From Deltaproteobacteria bacterium RBG_16_49_23 (GTDB lineage: Bacteria; Desulfobacterota; BSN033; UBA1163): a stretch of 38,763 bases of DNA. Shown here piece by piece: positions 31,215 through 38,763 of this stretch (its first letter is position 1; the number at the start of each line of letters is the position of its first letter). Made by a program: the position numbers and the translations under genes. The notes below the pieces were generated by a model that worked only from the letters and a program-made list of their open reading frames with translations, made no database searches and had not been told where the DNA came from. The stretch lies in the NCBI GenBank assembly GCA_001798855.1, contig MGQQ01000152.1:1-38763 (forward strand). Reading direction: 5' to 3'.

Positions 31215-32501
31215 ATGGTTCTCTTGATCATGCTCTTTGTATTTGCCTTCATGTTGATCATCGGGATTCCGATTGCATTCTGCCTGGGACTCTCCTCTCT
31301 CGCCATCGTTCTGATTGAAGGAAGATATCCGATCATCATTGTTGCCCAGAAGATGTTTAATGGAATGGATATGTTTGCCCTGATGGCCATTCCCCTCTTC
31401 ATCCTGGCCGGAGATCTGATGAACCTGGGAGGCATTACGGACCGCCTGATCAAATTTTCTAATCTGCTGGTTGGACATATCCGGGGCGGCCTTGCCCATA
31501 CCCTGGTGGTGGCTGAGATGTTCCTCTCCGGTGTAACGGGGTCAGCCGTGGCGGATGCCTCCGCTCTTGGCTCGGTGATGATCCCCTCGATGGTCAAGGA
31601 AGGTTACGATAAAGAATTTTCGACAGCCATCCTGGCCACGGCCGCTACGGCAGGTCCCATCATCCCGCCCAGTATCACCATGGTCGTTTATGGAGTGACC
31701 ATGGGAGTTTCTATTGGCGGTCTTTTTTTAGCGGGATGCCTGCCCGGTCTGATCATGGGAGTCTCCATGATGGCGATGGCCTATTACTTTGCGCGGAAAA
31801 GAAATTATCCGAGAAATGAGAAGAGGGCAACCTTTCGGCAAATCGTTAAAGGAAGCCGCGAGGCGGTAGCAGCCTTAATTCTACCCGTTGTTATTTTAGG
31901 CGGGATCATGTCAGGTGTTTTTACGGCTACGGAAGCGGCATCGATTGCCGTTTTCTTCGCCTTTGTTTTTGGATTTTTCTTATTCAGGACGCTGACCCTG
32001 AAGGACATACCAAAGATTCTTGTCAATTGCGCCATCACCACTTCGATCATCATGCTTATTATTGGAACGGCCAATGTGACGCTCTGGTTCTTAGCCACCC
32101 AGCAGGTGCCTCAGAAGGTTTCCACTCTTTTTCTCTCTATCTCCACAAATCCTTATGTCCTTCTATTTATTGTCAATATTATTCTCCTCATTGTGGGATG
32201 TTTCATGGAGACAGGAGCAGCTATCATCCTCTTTGCTCCTATTCTTGCCCCCATTCTCACCGGAGTGGGCTTTCATCCCCTCCATGTCGGGTTTATCTTT
32301 GTCTTCAACCTGGTCATTGGAATGATCACCCCACCCCTTGGGGTCTGCCTCTTTGTGGGCTGTACGATTGCAAAAATTTCTCTTGAAAGGTTATCCAAAG
32401 CGATCTGGCCTTTCATTCTCCTTTTGATCGGGGTTCTCCTGATCTTCAGCTACTTTCCCGGCATCTCCATGATCATCCCAAAGCTATTCGGGTATGCTTA
32501 A
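31215..32501 (+). CDS. dctM: TRAP transporter large permease, DctM family
   Basis: 428 residues, about 12 transmembrane helices; forms the substrate pathway. Motifs: [20 protein letters not shown] region, [20 protein letters not shown] (the broken-helix GxxGSxxAD ion/substrate site) and [20 protein letters not shown]. The usual length. It ends convergently with hutH: the TTAA at 32498-32501 holds both stop codons. The start ATG 31215 is preceded by GAGGAAAAAG. Confidence 0.96.
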   Translation: MVLLIMLFVFAFMLIIGIPIAFCLGLSSLAIVLIEGRYPIIIVAQKMFNGMDMFALMAIPLFILAGDLMNLGGITDRLIKFSNLLVGHIRGGLAHTLVVAEMFLSGVTGSAVADASALGSVMIPSMVKEGYDKEFSTAILATAATAGPIIPPSITMVVYGVTMGVSIGGLFLAGCLPGLIMGVSMMAMAYYFARKRNYPRNEKRATFRQIVKGSREAVAALILPVVILGGIMSGVFTATEAASIAVFFAFVFGFFLFRTLTLKDIPKILVNCAITTSIIMLIIGTANVTLWFLATQQVPQKVSTLFLSISTNPYVLLFIVNIILLIVGCFMETGAAIILFAPILAPILTGVGFHPLHVGFIFVFNLVIGMITPPLGVCLFVGCTIAKISLERLSKAIWPFILLLIGVLLIFSYFPGISMIIPKLFGYA

Positions 32502-34027
32502 TTCAGCCTTCCCACCGTCTTCTCAACCTGACGAAGCAACTCACCGGATTCGATCAGGCGCTGGATTTTCTCAATATCCTTACTGAACCGGCGATCGCCT
32601 CTGATCGGTGGGACACTTTCCCGGACAACTTGATAGGCTTCTTTAATTCCTTTACCCGGTTGCAGGGGAAGGAGGAATTCTAATCCTTGTGTCGCACAGA
32701 GCAACTCCATGGCCAAAATGTGCTCCACATTCCTCACGATATCCCTTGCCTTTCGGGCGGCAATCGTTCCCATGGAGACATGGTCTTCCTTATCCGCAGA
32801 AGTCGGAATGGAATCCACACTCGCAGGATGAGCAAGGACTTTATTCTCGGAAGCCAGAGCCGCGGCGCTGACCTGGACCATCATCAGCCCGGAATGGAGC
32901 CCTCCCTCGGAGGTCAGGAAAGCGGGGAGGCCTGACAGGGCCGGATTGATCAGCTTCTCAATCCTTCTCTCGGAGATTCCCCCTAATTCAGAGACCACTA
33001 TTCCAAGGAAGTCCATGGCAAAGGCAATGGGCTCTCCATGAAAATTCCCGCAATTGAGAATCTTCCCTTTTTCGGCAAAAATGAGAGGATTATCCGTGGC
33101 AGAATTGACTTCAATCTCGAGGGTCTTGCGGATGAAGGCAAGCGCATCCCTCACCGCCCCATGGACCTGTGGAATGCATCTCAGGGAGTAAGCATCCTGG
33201 ACTTTTGGGCAGAATTTATGAGACTCGGCGATCTCATCCTTCCGACCCAGTTTCTGAAAATTCTTTGAAACGGCAAACGATCCCGGGAAAGGTCTGACCT
33301 TATCGATGTCAAAATCAAAGGCTCTGAAACTCCCTTTCAGGGCATCTAAAGTGCAGGCGCCCACGATATCCGCCACTTTGCAGAGCCGTTCCGCCCTGAG
33401 AAGAGCGAGAAGACCCACCGCCGTCATGACCTGTGTGCCATTAATCAAAGCAAGACCTTCTTTCGCTTTCAGCGTAAGGGTCGGAATACCCGCCTTCTCC
33501 ATGGCTTTCTTCCCTGACATTCGTTTTCCATGATAGATGGCTTCTCCCTCGCCTATCAAAACCAATGCGAGATGGGCCAGCGGCGCGAGGTCTCCGCTGG
33601 CGCCTACGGAACCCTGTTCCGGAAGGAGCGGATGGACTCCCCGATGGATCATCTCGATGAGGGTCTTCAACACCTCCATGCGAACCCCGGAATAACCCAT
33701 GGCGATCACATTTGCCCGGAGCAGCAAGATTGCACGAGTCGTCATTTCATCGAAGTTAGGTCCCACGCCGACGGAATGGCTCCGGATGAGATTCCTCTGA
33801 AGGGCTTCGATTTGGGAGCGATCGATGACCTGATCGGAGAGCAGGCCGAATCCCGTGGTCACGCCATAAATCTTCTCGCCCTGCTCAAGGGCCTTCTCCA
33901 CAAATTCCCTTGAGCGCTTCACTTTCTTCTCAACAGAAGGAGAAATCTTCACTCCGGCCCTGCCTTCGGCCACCTCCAGGACCTGCTCCAGGGTAAGATG
34001 TTTGCCATCAAGAATTATAGTCTTCAT
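32498..34027 (-). CDS. hutH: Histidine ammonia-lyase
   Basis: 509 residues, cytosolic tetramer. It removes ammonia from L-histidine to give urocanate. The self-made MIO cofactor triad ASG is in [20 protein letters not shown] near 138-157; also [13 protein letters not shown] near 59-71 (catalytic Tyr) and [20 protein letters not shown]. The start ATG 34027 has a weak site. The gene is the last of the livM-livG-livF-hutU-DUF559-hutH run, 27 bases after the DUF559 gene. Its 3' end overlaps convergently with dctM. Confidence 0.97.
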   Translation of the reverse strand: MKTIILDGKHLTLEQVLEVAEGRAGVKISPSVEKKVKRSREFVEKALEQGEKIYGVTTGFGLLSDQVIDRSQIEALQRNLIRSHSVGVGPNFDEMTTRAILLLRANVIAMGYSGVRMEVLKTLIEMIHRGVHPLLPEQGSVGASGDLAPLAHLALVLIGEGEAIYHGKRMSGKKAMEKAGIPTLTLKAKEGLALINGTQVMTAVGLLALLRAERLCKVADIVGACTLDALKGSFRAFDFDIDKVRPFPGSFAVSKNFQKLGRKDEIAESHKFCPKVQDAYSLRCIPQVHGAVRDALAFIRKTLEIEVNSATDNPLIFAEKGKILNCGNFHGEPIAFAMDFLGIVVSELGGISERRIEKLINPALSGLPAFLTSEGGLHSGLMMVQVSAAALASENKVLAHPASVDSIPTSADKEDHVSMGTIAARKARDIVRNVEHILAMELLCATQGLEFLLPLQPGKGIKEAYQVVRESVPPIRGDRRFSKDIEKIQRLIESGELLRQVEKTVGRLN

Positions 34028-34054
34028 AAAATTCTCTATGTTAAAGGCTCCCCA

Positions 34055-34411
34055 TTAACCCCTCCTCCCCCCTTGTGGGAGAGGATTAAGGTGGGGGGTA
34101 TAAGAATAAGAACTTAACGCTTCCATTATTCTCTCTTTGACTGCATCGTTTTCTTTCAATACTTGGTTATTCCAGAACCTCAGTATACGAAATCCCTGCC
34201 TTTCTAACCATTCATTACGCTCGGAATCATAAATAACCTGTTCATTATGCTGGCCTCCATCTACTTCCACTATTAACTTCTTCTCAAAACAAACAAAATC
34301 AACAATATATTTTCCTATGGGTTGTTGTCTACGAAATTTGTTTCCATCAAATTGACGAAGACGAAAGTACCTCCATAAGGTGCGTTCCGCTTCTGTTAGA
34401 TTTTTTCTCAA
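34055..34411 (-). CDS. DUF559 (endonuclease-like) domain protein inserted in the hut operon
   Basis: 118 residues. LTEAERTLWRYFRLRQFDGN, then KFRRQQPIGKYIVDFVCFEK, LIVEVDGGQHNEQ and ILRFWNNQVL give the Vsr/PD-(D/E)XK-like nuclease fold of DUF559 (…F.F.RQ.PIG.YIVDF.C…L.IE.DG..H). The tail SYTPHLNPLPQGGRRG is repeat-derived. The start is unclear: TTG 34411 opens the frame, while an ATG about 20 bases upstream is out of frame at an A-run. It interrupts hutU-hutH with GC-rich repeats on both sides, so it is likely a late insertion. Confidence 0.8.
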   Translation of the reverse strand: MRKNLTEAERTLWRYFRLRQFDGNKFRRQQPIGKYIVDFVCFEKKLIVEVDGGQHNEQVIYDSERNEWLERQGFRILRFWNNQVLKENDAVKERIMEALSSYSYTPHLNPLPQGGRRG

Positions 34412-34490
34412 TTCTCTGGCTTTTTATTTTATTCATTTCCCCCCATCCTAACCTTCCCCCGCAAGGGAGGGAAGGGATTATTAAAGGATA

Positions 34491-36203
34491 TCACCTCTGA
34501 TAGATCGTTACACCCGGGATTTTGATCCCTTTCTCTTTTGCAGTGTCCATTGCCTCCTCGTAACCGGCATCGGCATGGCGCATGACGCCTGTGCCGGGGT
34601 CCGTGGTCAATACCCTCAGTAACCTGCGCTCGGCATCTTTTGTTCCATCAGCGACCACGACCATTCCTGCATGAATGGAATAACCGATCCCCACCCCTCC
34701 TCCATGATGGACCGAGACCCAGGTGGCCCCTGCCGCCACATTGAGAAGGGCATTCAGAATAGGCCAGTCGGCAATGGCATCGCTTCCGTCCCTCATCCCT
34801 TCTGTTTCGCGATAAGGGGAAGCGACCGAACCGCTATCGAGATGATCCCTTCCAATCACGATGGGCGCCTTCAGGTTCCCTCCGGCCACCATATCATTAA
34901 AAACCTTTCCGATACGGGCCCTCTGACCGTAACCCAGCCAGCAGATTCTTGCCGGTAGTCCCTGAAATTTTACCTTCTCCCTTGCCAGCCGGATCCACCG
35001 GGCCAGGGAGAGGTCATCGGGAAACTCCTTTAAAATGGCTTCATCCGTCTTATAGATATCTTCGGGTTCCCCGGACAGAGCCGCCCACCGGAAAGGCCCC
35101 TTCCCTTCACAGAAGAGAGGACGGATAAAGGCCGGAACAAATCCGGGGTAATTGAAAGCCTCTTTTACGCCGGCCTGAAACGCCTGCGCCCGGATGTTAT
35201 TCCCGTAGTCAAAAACAATCGATCCCTTCTTCTGTAACTCCAGCATGGCCTGCACATGGATGGCCATTGACTCCATTGAACGACGAATATACGCTTTTGG
35301 ATCCTTCCTCCTGAGCTCAATCGCTTCATCAAGGGTCAGTCCTGCAGGAACATAACCATTCAGTGCATCATGGGCAGAAGTCTGGTCTGTGACCAGATCA
35401 GGAACAATTCCTCTTTTCACGATCTCCGGGTGGATCTCGGCGGCATTTCCCAGAAGACCAATCGATTTCGAAATTCCTTTCTCCTTCGCCCCTAAGGCCA
35501 GGATCAATGCATCCTCCAGGCGATCGACCATCACGTCGAGGTACCCTGTTTCGAGGCGTCTTTTAATTCGCGCTGGATCGACCTCAATGCCAAGGAAGAC
35601 GCCATCATTCATGGTGGCGGCCAGGGGCTGGGCCCCTCCCATTCCACCCAGGCCTGCGGAAAGGATGAGTCTTCCCCTGAGAGAACCTCCAAAATATTTT
35701 TTTGCGGCAGAGGCAAATGTCTCATAAGTTCCCTGAAGAATTCCCTGAGTTCCGATATAGATCCAGCTTCCTGCAGTCATCTGGCCATACATGGTGAGTC
35801 CCAGCTCCTCGAGCTCCCTGAACTTCTCCCAGTTGGCCCAGTTGGGGACAAGCATCGAATTGGAGATCAACACTCGTGGAGCATTCTCATGGGTTTTGAA
35901 AATGCCTACGGGCTTTCCCGATTGAACCAGCAAGGTCTCATCATTTTCTAAATTTCTCAGGCATTTCACCAGGAGATGGTAAGCTTCCCAGTTCCGCGCC
36001 GCTTTTCCCGATCCTCCATAGACAACCAGCTCTGCCGGCTTCTCTGCCACCTCCGGGTCGAGGTTGTTCATCAGCATCCTTAAAGCCGCCTCCGTCTGCC
36101 AGCTCTTGCAGGTGATCTTCGATCCTCTGGGGGCTTTGATCCCCACCTGAACGCCGGCCAGGGTTTCGACCTTTTCTTTCACTTTAACTTTTTTCTTCTC
36201 CAT
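34491..36203 (-). CDS. hutU: Urocanate hydratase
   Basis: 570 residues, cytosolic, with NAD as tightly bound electrophile. It hydrates urocanate to 4-imidazolone-5-propionate. Motifs: [20 protein letters not shown] near 33-52, [20 protein letters not shown] (NAD site), [19 protein letters not shown] and [20 protein letters not shown]. It carries a Lys-rich N-terminal extension ([11 protein letters not shown]). Downstream of livF by 27 bases, so it shares a transcript with the liv genes. Confidence 0.97.
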   Translation of the reverse strand: MEKKKVKVKEKVETLAGVQVGIKAPRGSKITCKSWQTEAALRMLMNNLDPEVAEKPAELVVYGGSGKAARNWEAYHLLVKCLRNLENDETLLVQSGKPVGIFKTHENAPRVLISNSMLVPNWANWEKFRELEELGLTMYGQMTAGSWIYIGTQGILQGTYETFASAAKKYFGGSLRGRLILSAGLGGMGGAQPLAATMNDGVFLGIEVDPARIKRRLETGYLDVMVDRLEDALILALGAKEKGISKSIGLLGNAAEIHPEIVKRGIVPDLVTDQTSAHDALNGYVPAGLTLDEAIELRRKDPKAYIRRSMESMAIHVQAMLELQKKGSIVFDYGNNIRAQAFQAGVKEAFNYPGFVPAFIRPLFCEGKGPFRWAALSGEPEDIYKTDEAILKEFPDDLSLARWIRLAREKVKFQGLPARICWLGYGQRARIGKVFNDMVAGGNLKAPIVIGRDHLDSGSVASPYRETEGMRDGSDAIADWPILNALLNVAAGATWVSVHHGGGVGIGYSIHAGMVVVADGTKDAERRLLRVLTTDPGTGVMRHADAGYEEAMDTAKEKGIKIPGVTIYQR

Positions 36204-36230
36204 GATTCACCTCGGATAGGGTACCCTTCT

Positions 36231-36938
36231 TTAGGTTCCGCCAAGATAGGCTTTTTTGACCTGGGGGGCTGCAGAAAGGTTCTGGCTGGTATCGCTCAGG
36301 ACGATCTGCCCGGTTTCGAGTACATAACCACGGTTGGCCACGGCAAGGGCCTTACGGGCGTTCTGCTCGACGAGCAAGATGGTCACCCCCTGCCGGTGGA
36401 GGTTCTTGATGACCTTGAACGTCTCCTCTACATAAATGGGCATCAATCCAAGAGAAATCTCATCCATCAGTATGAGCCGGCGTCTGGACATCAATGCCCT
36501 GCCGATCGCCAGCATCTGCTGCTCGCCTCCGCTGAGGGTCTTGCCCACCTGATTCCTTCTTTCTTTCAGAACAGGAAATAACCCAAAGGCTTCTTCCATG
36601 CCCGACTCTATCGCCTTTCGGTCCTGCTGGGTGTAAGCCCCCATCAACAGATTTTCGGCCACGGTGAGGTCAGGGAAAATCTTCCGGCCTTCCGGAACGA
36701 GGCTGATACCCAATTGGGCGCGGTGATGCGGCGGGCTTGAAGTCATATCCTTTCCCTCAAATAAAATTTCTCCCTTCCTGCATCTCACCAACCCCATCAC
36801 CGTCCGCAGAATCGTGCTCTTTCCCGCCCCGTTTGCGCCGATGATCGTCACCAGTTCCCCCTCATCCACCGTGAAACTGATCCCTTTCAGCGCCAGGAAT
36901 TCACCGTAAGAGACTTCGATCCCGCGCACTTCGAGCAT
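36231..36938 (-). CDS. livF: Branched-chain-type amino-acid ABC transporter ATPase LivF
   Basis: 235 residues, second ATPase of a HAAT-type importer. Walker A GANGAGKST near 34-42, Q loop, signature TLSGGEQQMLAIGRALMSRR near 132-151, Walker B RLILMDEISLG, and VTILLVEQNARKAL. It starts directly after the livG stop (TAA then ATG), with AAGGAGG over the livG end. In this setting it may import histidine for the hut enzymes; this is inference, as HAAT systems also carry Leu/Ile/Val and other compounds. Confidence 0.95.
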   Translation of the reverse strand: MLEVRGIEVSYGEFLALKGISFTVDEGELVTIIGANGAGKSTILRTVMGLVRCRKGEILFEGKDMTSSPPHHRAQLGISLVPEGRKIFPDLTVAENLLMGAYTQQDRKAIESGMEEAFGLFPVLKERRNQVGKTLSGGEQQMLAIGRALMSRRRLILMDEISLGLMPIYVEETFKVIKNLHRQGVTILLVEQNARKALAVANRGYVLETGQIVLSDTSQNLSAAPQVKKAYLGGT

Positions 36939-37691
36939 TTAGTCCTCCTTTCCCAGATAGGCCTCGATGACCTGGGGATTGGAGCGAATCTCTTCAGGAG
37001 AACCCTCCGCAATCTTGGAGCCGTGGTCGAGCACAACGATTCGTTTGCAGAGATCCATCACGACCTGCATGTTGTGTTCGATGAGAAGAACGGAGATGCC
37101 CTGGTCACTCACCTTGCGAATGAGGTCCATGAGCTGTGCGGATTCTTCAAACCGGAGTCCCCCTGAGGGTTCATCCAGAAGGAGAAGACTGGGTTTGAGG
37201 GCGAGGGCCCGCGCAATTTCGATCCGTTTCTTAATGCCGAGAGGAAGATTTTTCGCTAATTGTTTCCTGTAGGGCTCAAGGCCTGTCCCCTCGATGAGCA
37301 TCCCAACTTCCCTTAGAATGTCAGGTCGTTGAAAGGGCCCTATGGAATTCCAGAGTCCGGGATAGAAACGATGACCATAGGCCACCAGGACATTCGTCTC
37401 CACGTCCAGGTTCTGAAAGGGCCGGACGATCTGAAAAGTCCTTCCGATTCCCAGCCGGCTGATCTGGTGAGGCTTCATACCAAGAATCGACTTGCCCTGA
37501 AAGGCAACTTCTCCGCCCGAAGCCGGGTAGATGCCTGAGACGAGGTTAAAGAGGGTTGTTTTGCCGGCCCCATTGGGACCGATGATTCCCAGGATCTCTC
37601 CCTCCTCAGCCGCAAAACTTACCTGGTCCAGAGCCCGCAGGCCGTCGAACTCTTTGCTCAGGCCGGTCACTTTCAAAAGTAATATTCCCAT
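36939..37691 (-). CDS. livG: Branched-chain-type amino-acid ABC transporter ATPase LivG
   Basis: 250 residues. Walker A GPNGAGKTTLF near 38, Q loop, the LivG-typical insertion GRTFQIVRPFQNLDVETNVL, signature LPLGIKKRIEIARALALKPS, Walker B LLLLDEPSGGL, switch EHNMQVVMDL. It pairs with LivF on the LivHM membrane channel. ATG 37691 is close to GGAGC; the true start could be a few codons later. It starts 10 bases after livM. Confidence 0.95.
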   Translation of the reverse strand: MGILLLKVTGLSKEFDGLRALDQVSFAAEEGEILGIIGPNGAGKTTLFNLVSGIYPASGGEVAFQGKSILGMKPHQISRLGIGRTFQIVRPFQNLDVETNVLVAYGHRFYPGLWNSIGPFQRPDILREVGMLIEGTGLEPYRKQLAKNLPLGIKKRIEIARALALKPSLLLLDEPSGGLRFEESAQLMDLIRKVSDQGISVLLIEHNMQVVMDLCKRIVVLDHGSKIAEGSPEEIRSNPQVIEAYLGKED

Positions 37692-37701
37692 GCTCCAAAT
37701 C

Positions 37702-38583
37702 TTAAGAATGATAGGCGATGCGCTTAAATGCCTTCGTAAGGATCGATTCGGTCCCGAGGAGACCGCTGGGCTGAAATCGCATCATGGCCAAAAGAAGAAG
37801 GCCATAGACAAGCGTGCGATACTCCATGATGGGGCGGGAGACTTCCGGCAGAATTCCCAGGATCACTGCTCCCAGGATGGGGCCCAAGCGCGTGCCGATT
37901 CCGCCGAATACAACCATGCAGAGGATGACAATCGATTGGCCAAACCCGAAATTCTGGGGCATGATGAAGGTCAGGAAGTGAGCATAGAATCCTCCGGCAA
38001 GCCCGGCAATAGAACTTCCGAGGACAAAGGCCATCACTTTGAATCGAACCACATCCACGCCCATCGCTTCCGCCGCCTGTTCATCCTCGCGGATCGAGGC
38101 CCAAGCCAGACCGATCCATGAACGGCCCAATCGCCGATCAAGAAGAAGCAGAAGGACAAAAACGATGAGAATGAGAAGAAAATACTCCGTTTTGCTCATC
38201 TCCCGGCCAAACCATTTGGGCAGGTTGATCCCTCCGATGCCCATGGCTCCGCCAAAGAAAGGAATATAGAGGAAGACAGCCTCTATCACAAAATTGATTC
38301 CCATCGTGGTAATGGCAAGGAAATCATCACGGACGCGCAGGCAGGGAATCCCAAAAAGCGCTCCGACGATTCCCGCAACGGCAGCGGCCAGCGGCACGGA
38401 GACCCAGAAAGGGAAACCGGCCCCTGTATAGAGCAGGGCCGACGTATAGGCGCCGATGCCGAAGAAGGCCGCATGTCCGAGAGAGATCTGTCCTGCATGG
38501 CCTGTGATGATATTGAGGCTATGGGCCAGAATGGCATAGACGATGATGGTGATGAGAATCGTAATAAGATATCCGCTGATCAT
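37702..38583 (-). CDS. livM: Branched-chain-type amino-acid ABC transporter permease LivM
   Basis: 293 residues, about eight transmembrane helices. HAGQISLGHAAFFGIGAYTS near 29-48 is the LivM signature, and the ATPase-docking EDEQAAEAMGVDVVRFKVMA lies near 167-186. It normally pairs with LivH; no livH or binding-protein gene livK is adjacent, and the 180 bases upstream are repeats, so they lie further out or elsewhere. First gene visible of the liv-hut transcript. The ATG at 38583 has a poor ribosome site. Confidence 0.93.
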   Translation of the reverse strand: MISGYLITILITIIVYAILAHSLNIITGHAGQISLGHAAFFGIGAYTSALLYTGAGFPFWVSVPLAAAVAGIVGALFGIPCLRVRDDFLAITTMGINFVIEAVFLYIPFFGGAMGIGGINLPKWFGREMSKTEYFLLILIVFVLLLLLDRRLGRSWIGLAWASIREDEQAAEAMGVDVVRFKVMAFVLGSSIAGLAGGFYAHFLTFIMPQNFGFGQSIVILCMVVFGGIGTRLGPILGAVILGILPEVSRPIMEYRTLVYGLLLLAMMRFQPSGLLGTESILTKAFKRIAYHS

Positions 38584-38694
38584 AAATTTTGCTGACAGCT
38601 AATAGCAGATAGCCTATTGCAAAAGGCGAATTCGAATGACGGCTTAACTATAAGCCATATGCTATACGCCATAAGCTATTGGCTATTTGTTAAA

Positions 38695-38740
38695 TGCCAT
38701 GACATCGTGGACAAAATAATGTGCCACGACATCGTGGACA
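38695..38740. repeat. Two 19-bp tandem copies with internal palindrome
   Basis: TGCCATGACATCGTGGACA at 38695-38713 and TGCCACGACATCGTGGACA at 38722-38740 differ at one base, period 27. The second contains CCACGA-CA-TCGTGG, a perfect 6-bp inverted repeat. It lies upstream of livM near the window edge; either an operator pair or the end of an insertion element beyond the window. Confidence 0.55.
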
Positions 38741-38763
38741 CCGTTCCCTGACAATCGAATAGC

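Overview
This 38.8 kb window is bacterial chromosome, most likely from an anaerobic deltaproteobacterium (Desulfobacterota-like) draft genome. I infer this from several traits together: a class-V aminotransferase–serA–purA–tRNA run, a PAS/sigma-54 activator, RRM and CxxC zinc-ribbon small proteins beside a cold-shock protein and a DEAD-box helicase, TRAP and Liv transporters, a PEP-CTERM tail, and many short GC-rich dispersed repeats. No rRNA, CRISPR array or complete transposase is visible.

Layout. 1–572: groEL (5' part) and groES, minus strand. 1071–5124: a gene remnant, a small sigma-region-4-like protein, a lipoprotein, an ABM-fold monooxygenase and a PAS-PAS-AAA+-HTH sigma-54 activator, all minus. 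5593–9586, plus strand: an RNA-binding/cold-shock island holding a basic small protein, two RRM proteins, a CxxC zinc ribbon, two small unknowns, CspA-type cold-shock protein and a RhlE-like DEAD-box helicase. Two genes in it sit behind leader hairpins shaped like intrinsic terminators. 10071–12437: a gene graveyard, with a truncated PIN-like toxin and its UPF0175 partner, fragments of an AlbA_2 protein and a DNA methyltransferase, and a decapitated tyrosine recombinase with alien codon usage. 12438–13577: an AAA ATPase with DUF4143. 13688–13929: a large imperfect palindrome.

14005–18374, minus: class-V aminotransferase, serA, purA, then tRNA-Lys and tRNA-Glu, probably a serine/purine operon behind a good promoter at 18478–18506. 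18778–20114, plus: TPR-like protein and a Xaa-Pro peptidase, ATGA-coupled. 20445: tRNA-Gly, followed by a variable stretch to about 24.5 kb with small lipoproteins, a broken secreted-protein gene, an RHH protein, an orphan PEP-CTERM tail, a secreted hydrolase and a MITE-like element. 24554: an HU-family protein.

25156–38583 is a histidine-use region. On the minus strand are hisC-like aminotransferase, hutI, ftcD and fchA, and separately livM, livG, livF, hutU, a DUF559 protein and hutH. Between them on the plus strand is a TRAP transporter (dctP, dctQ, dctM). Together HutH, HutU, HutI, FtcD and FchA take histidine through urocanate, imidazolonepropionate and formiminoglutamate to glutamate, ammonia and methenyl-tetrahydrofolate; the transporters plausibly feed the pathway. 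All functional calls are from motif recognition and memory of families; nothing was searched.
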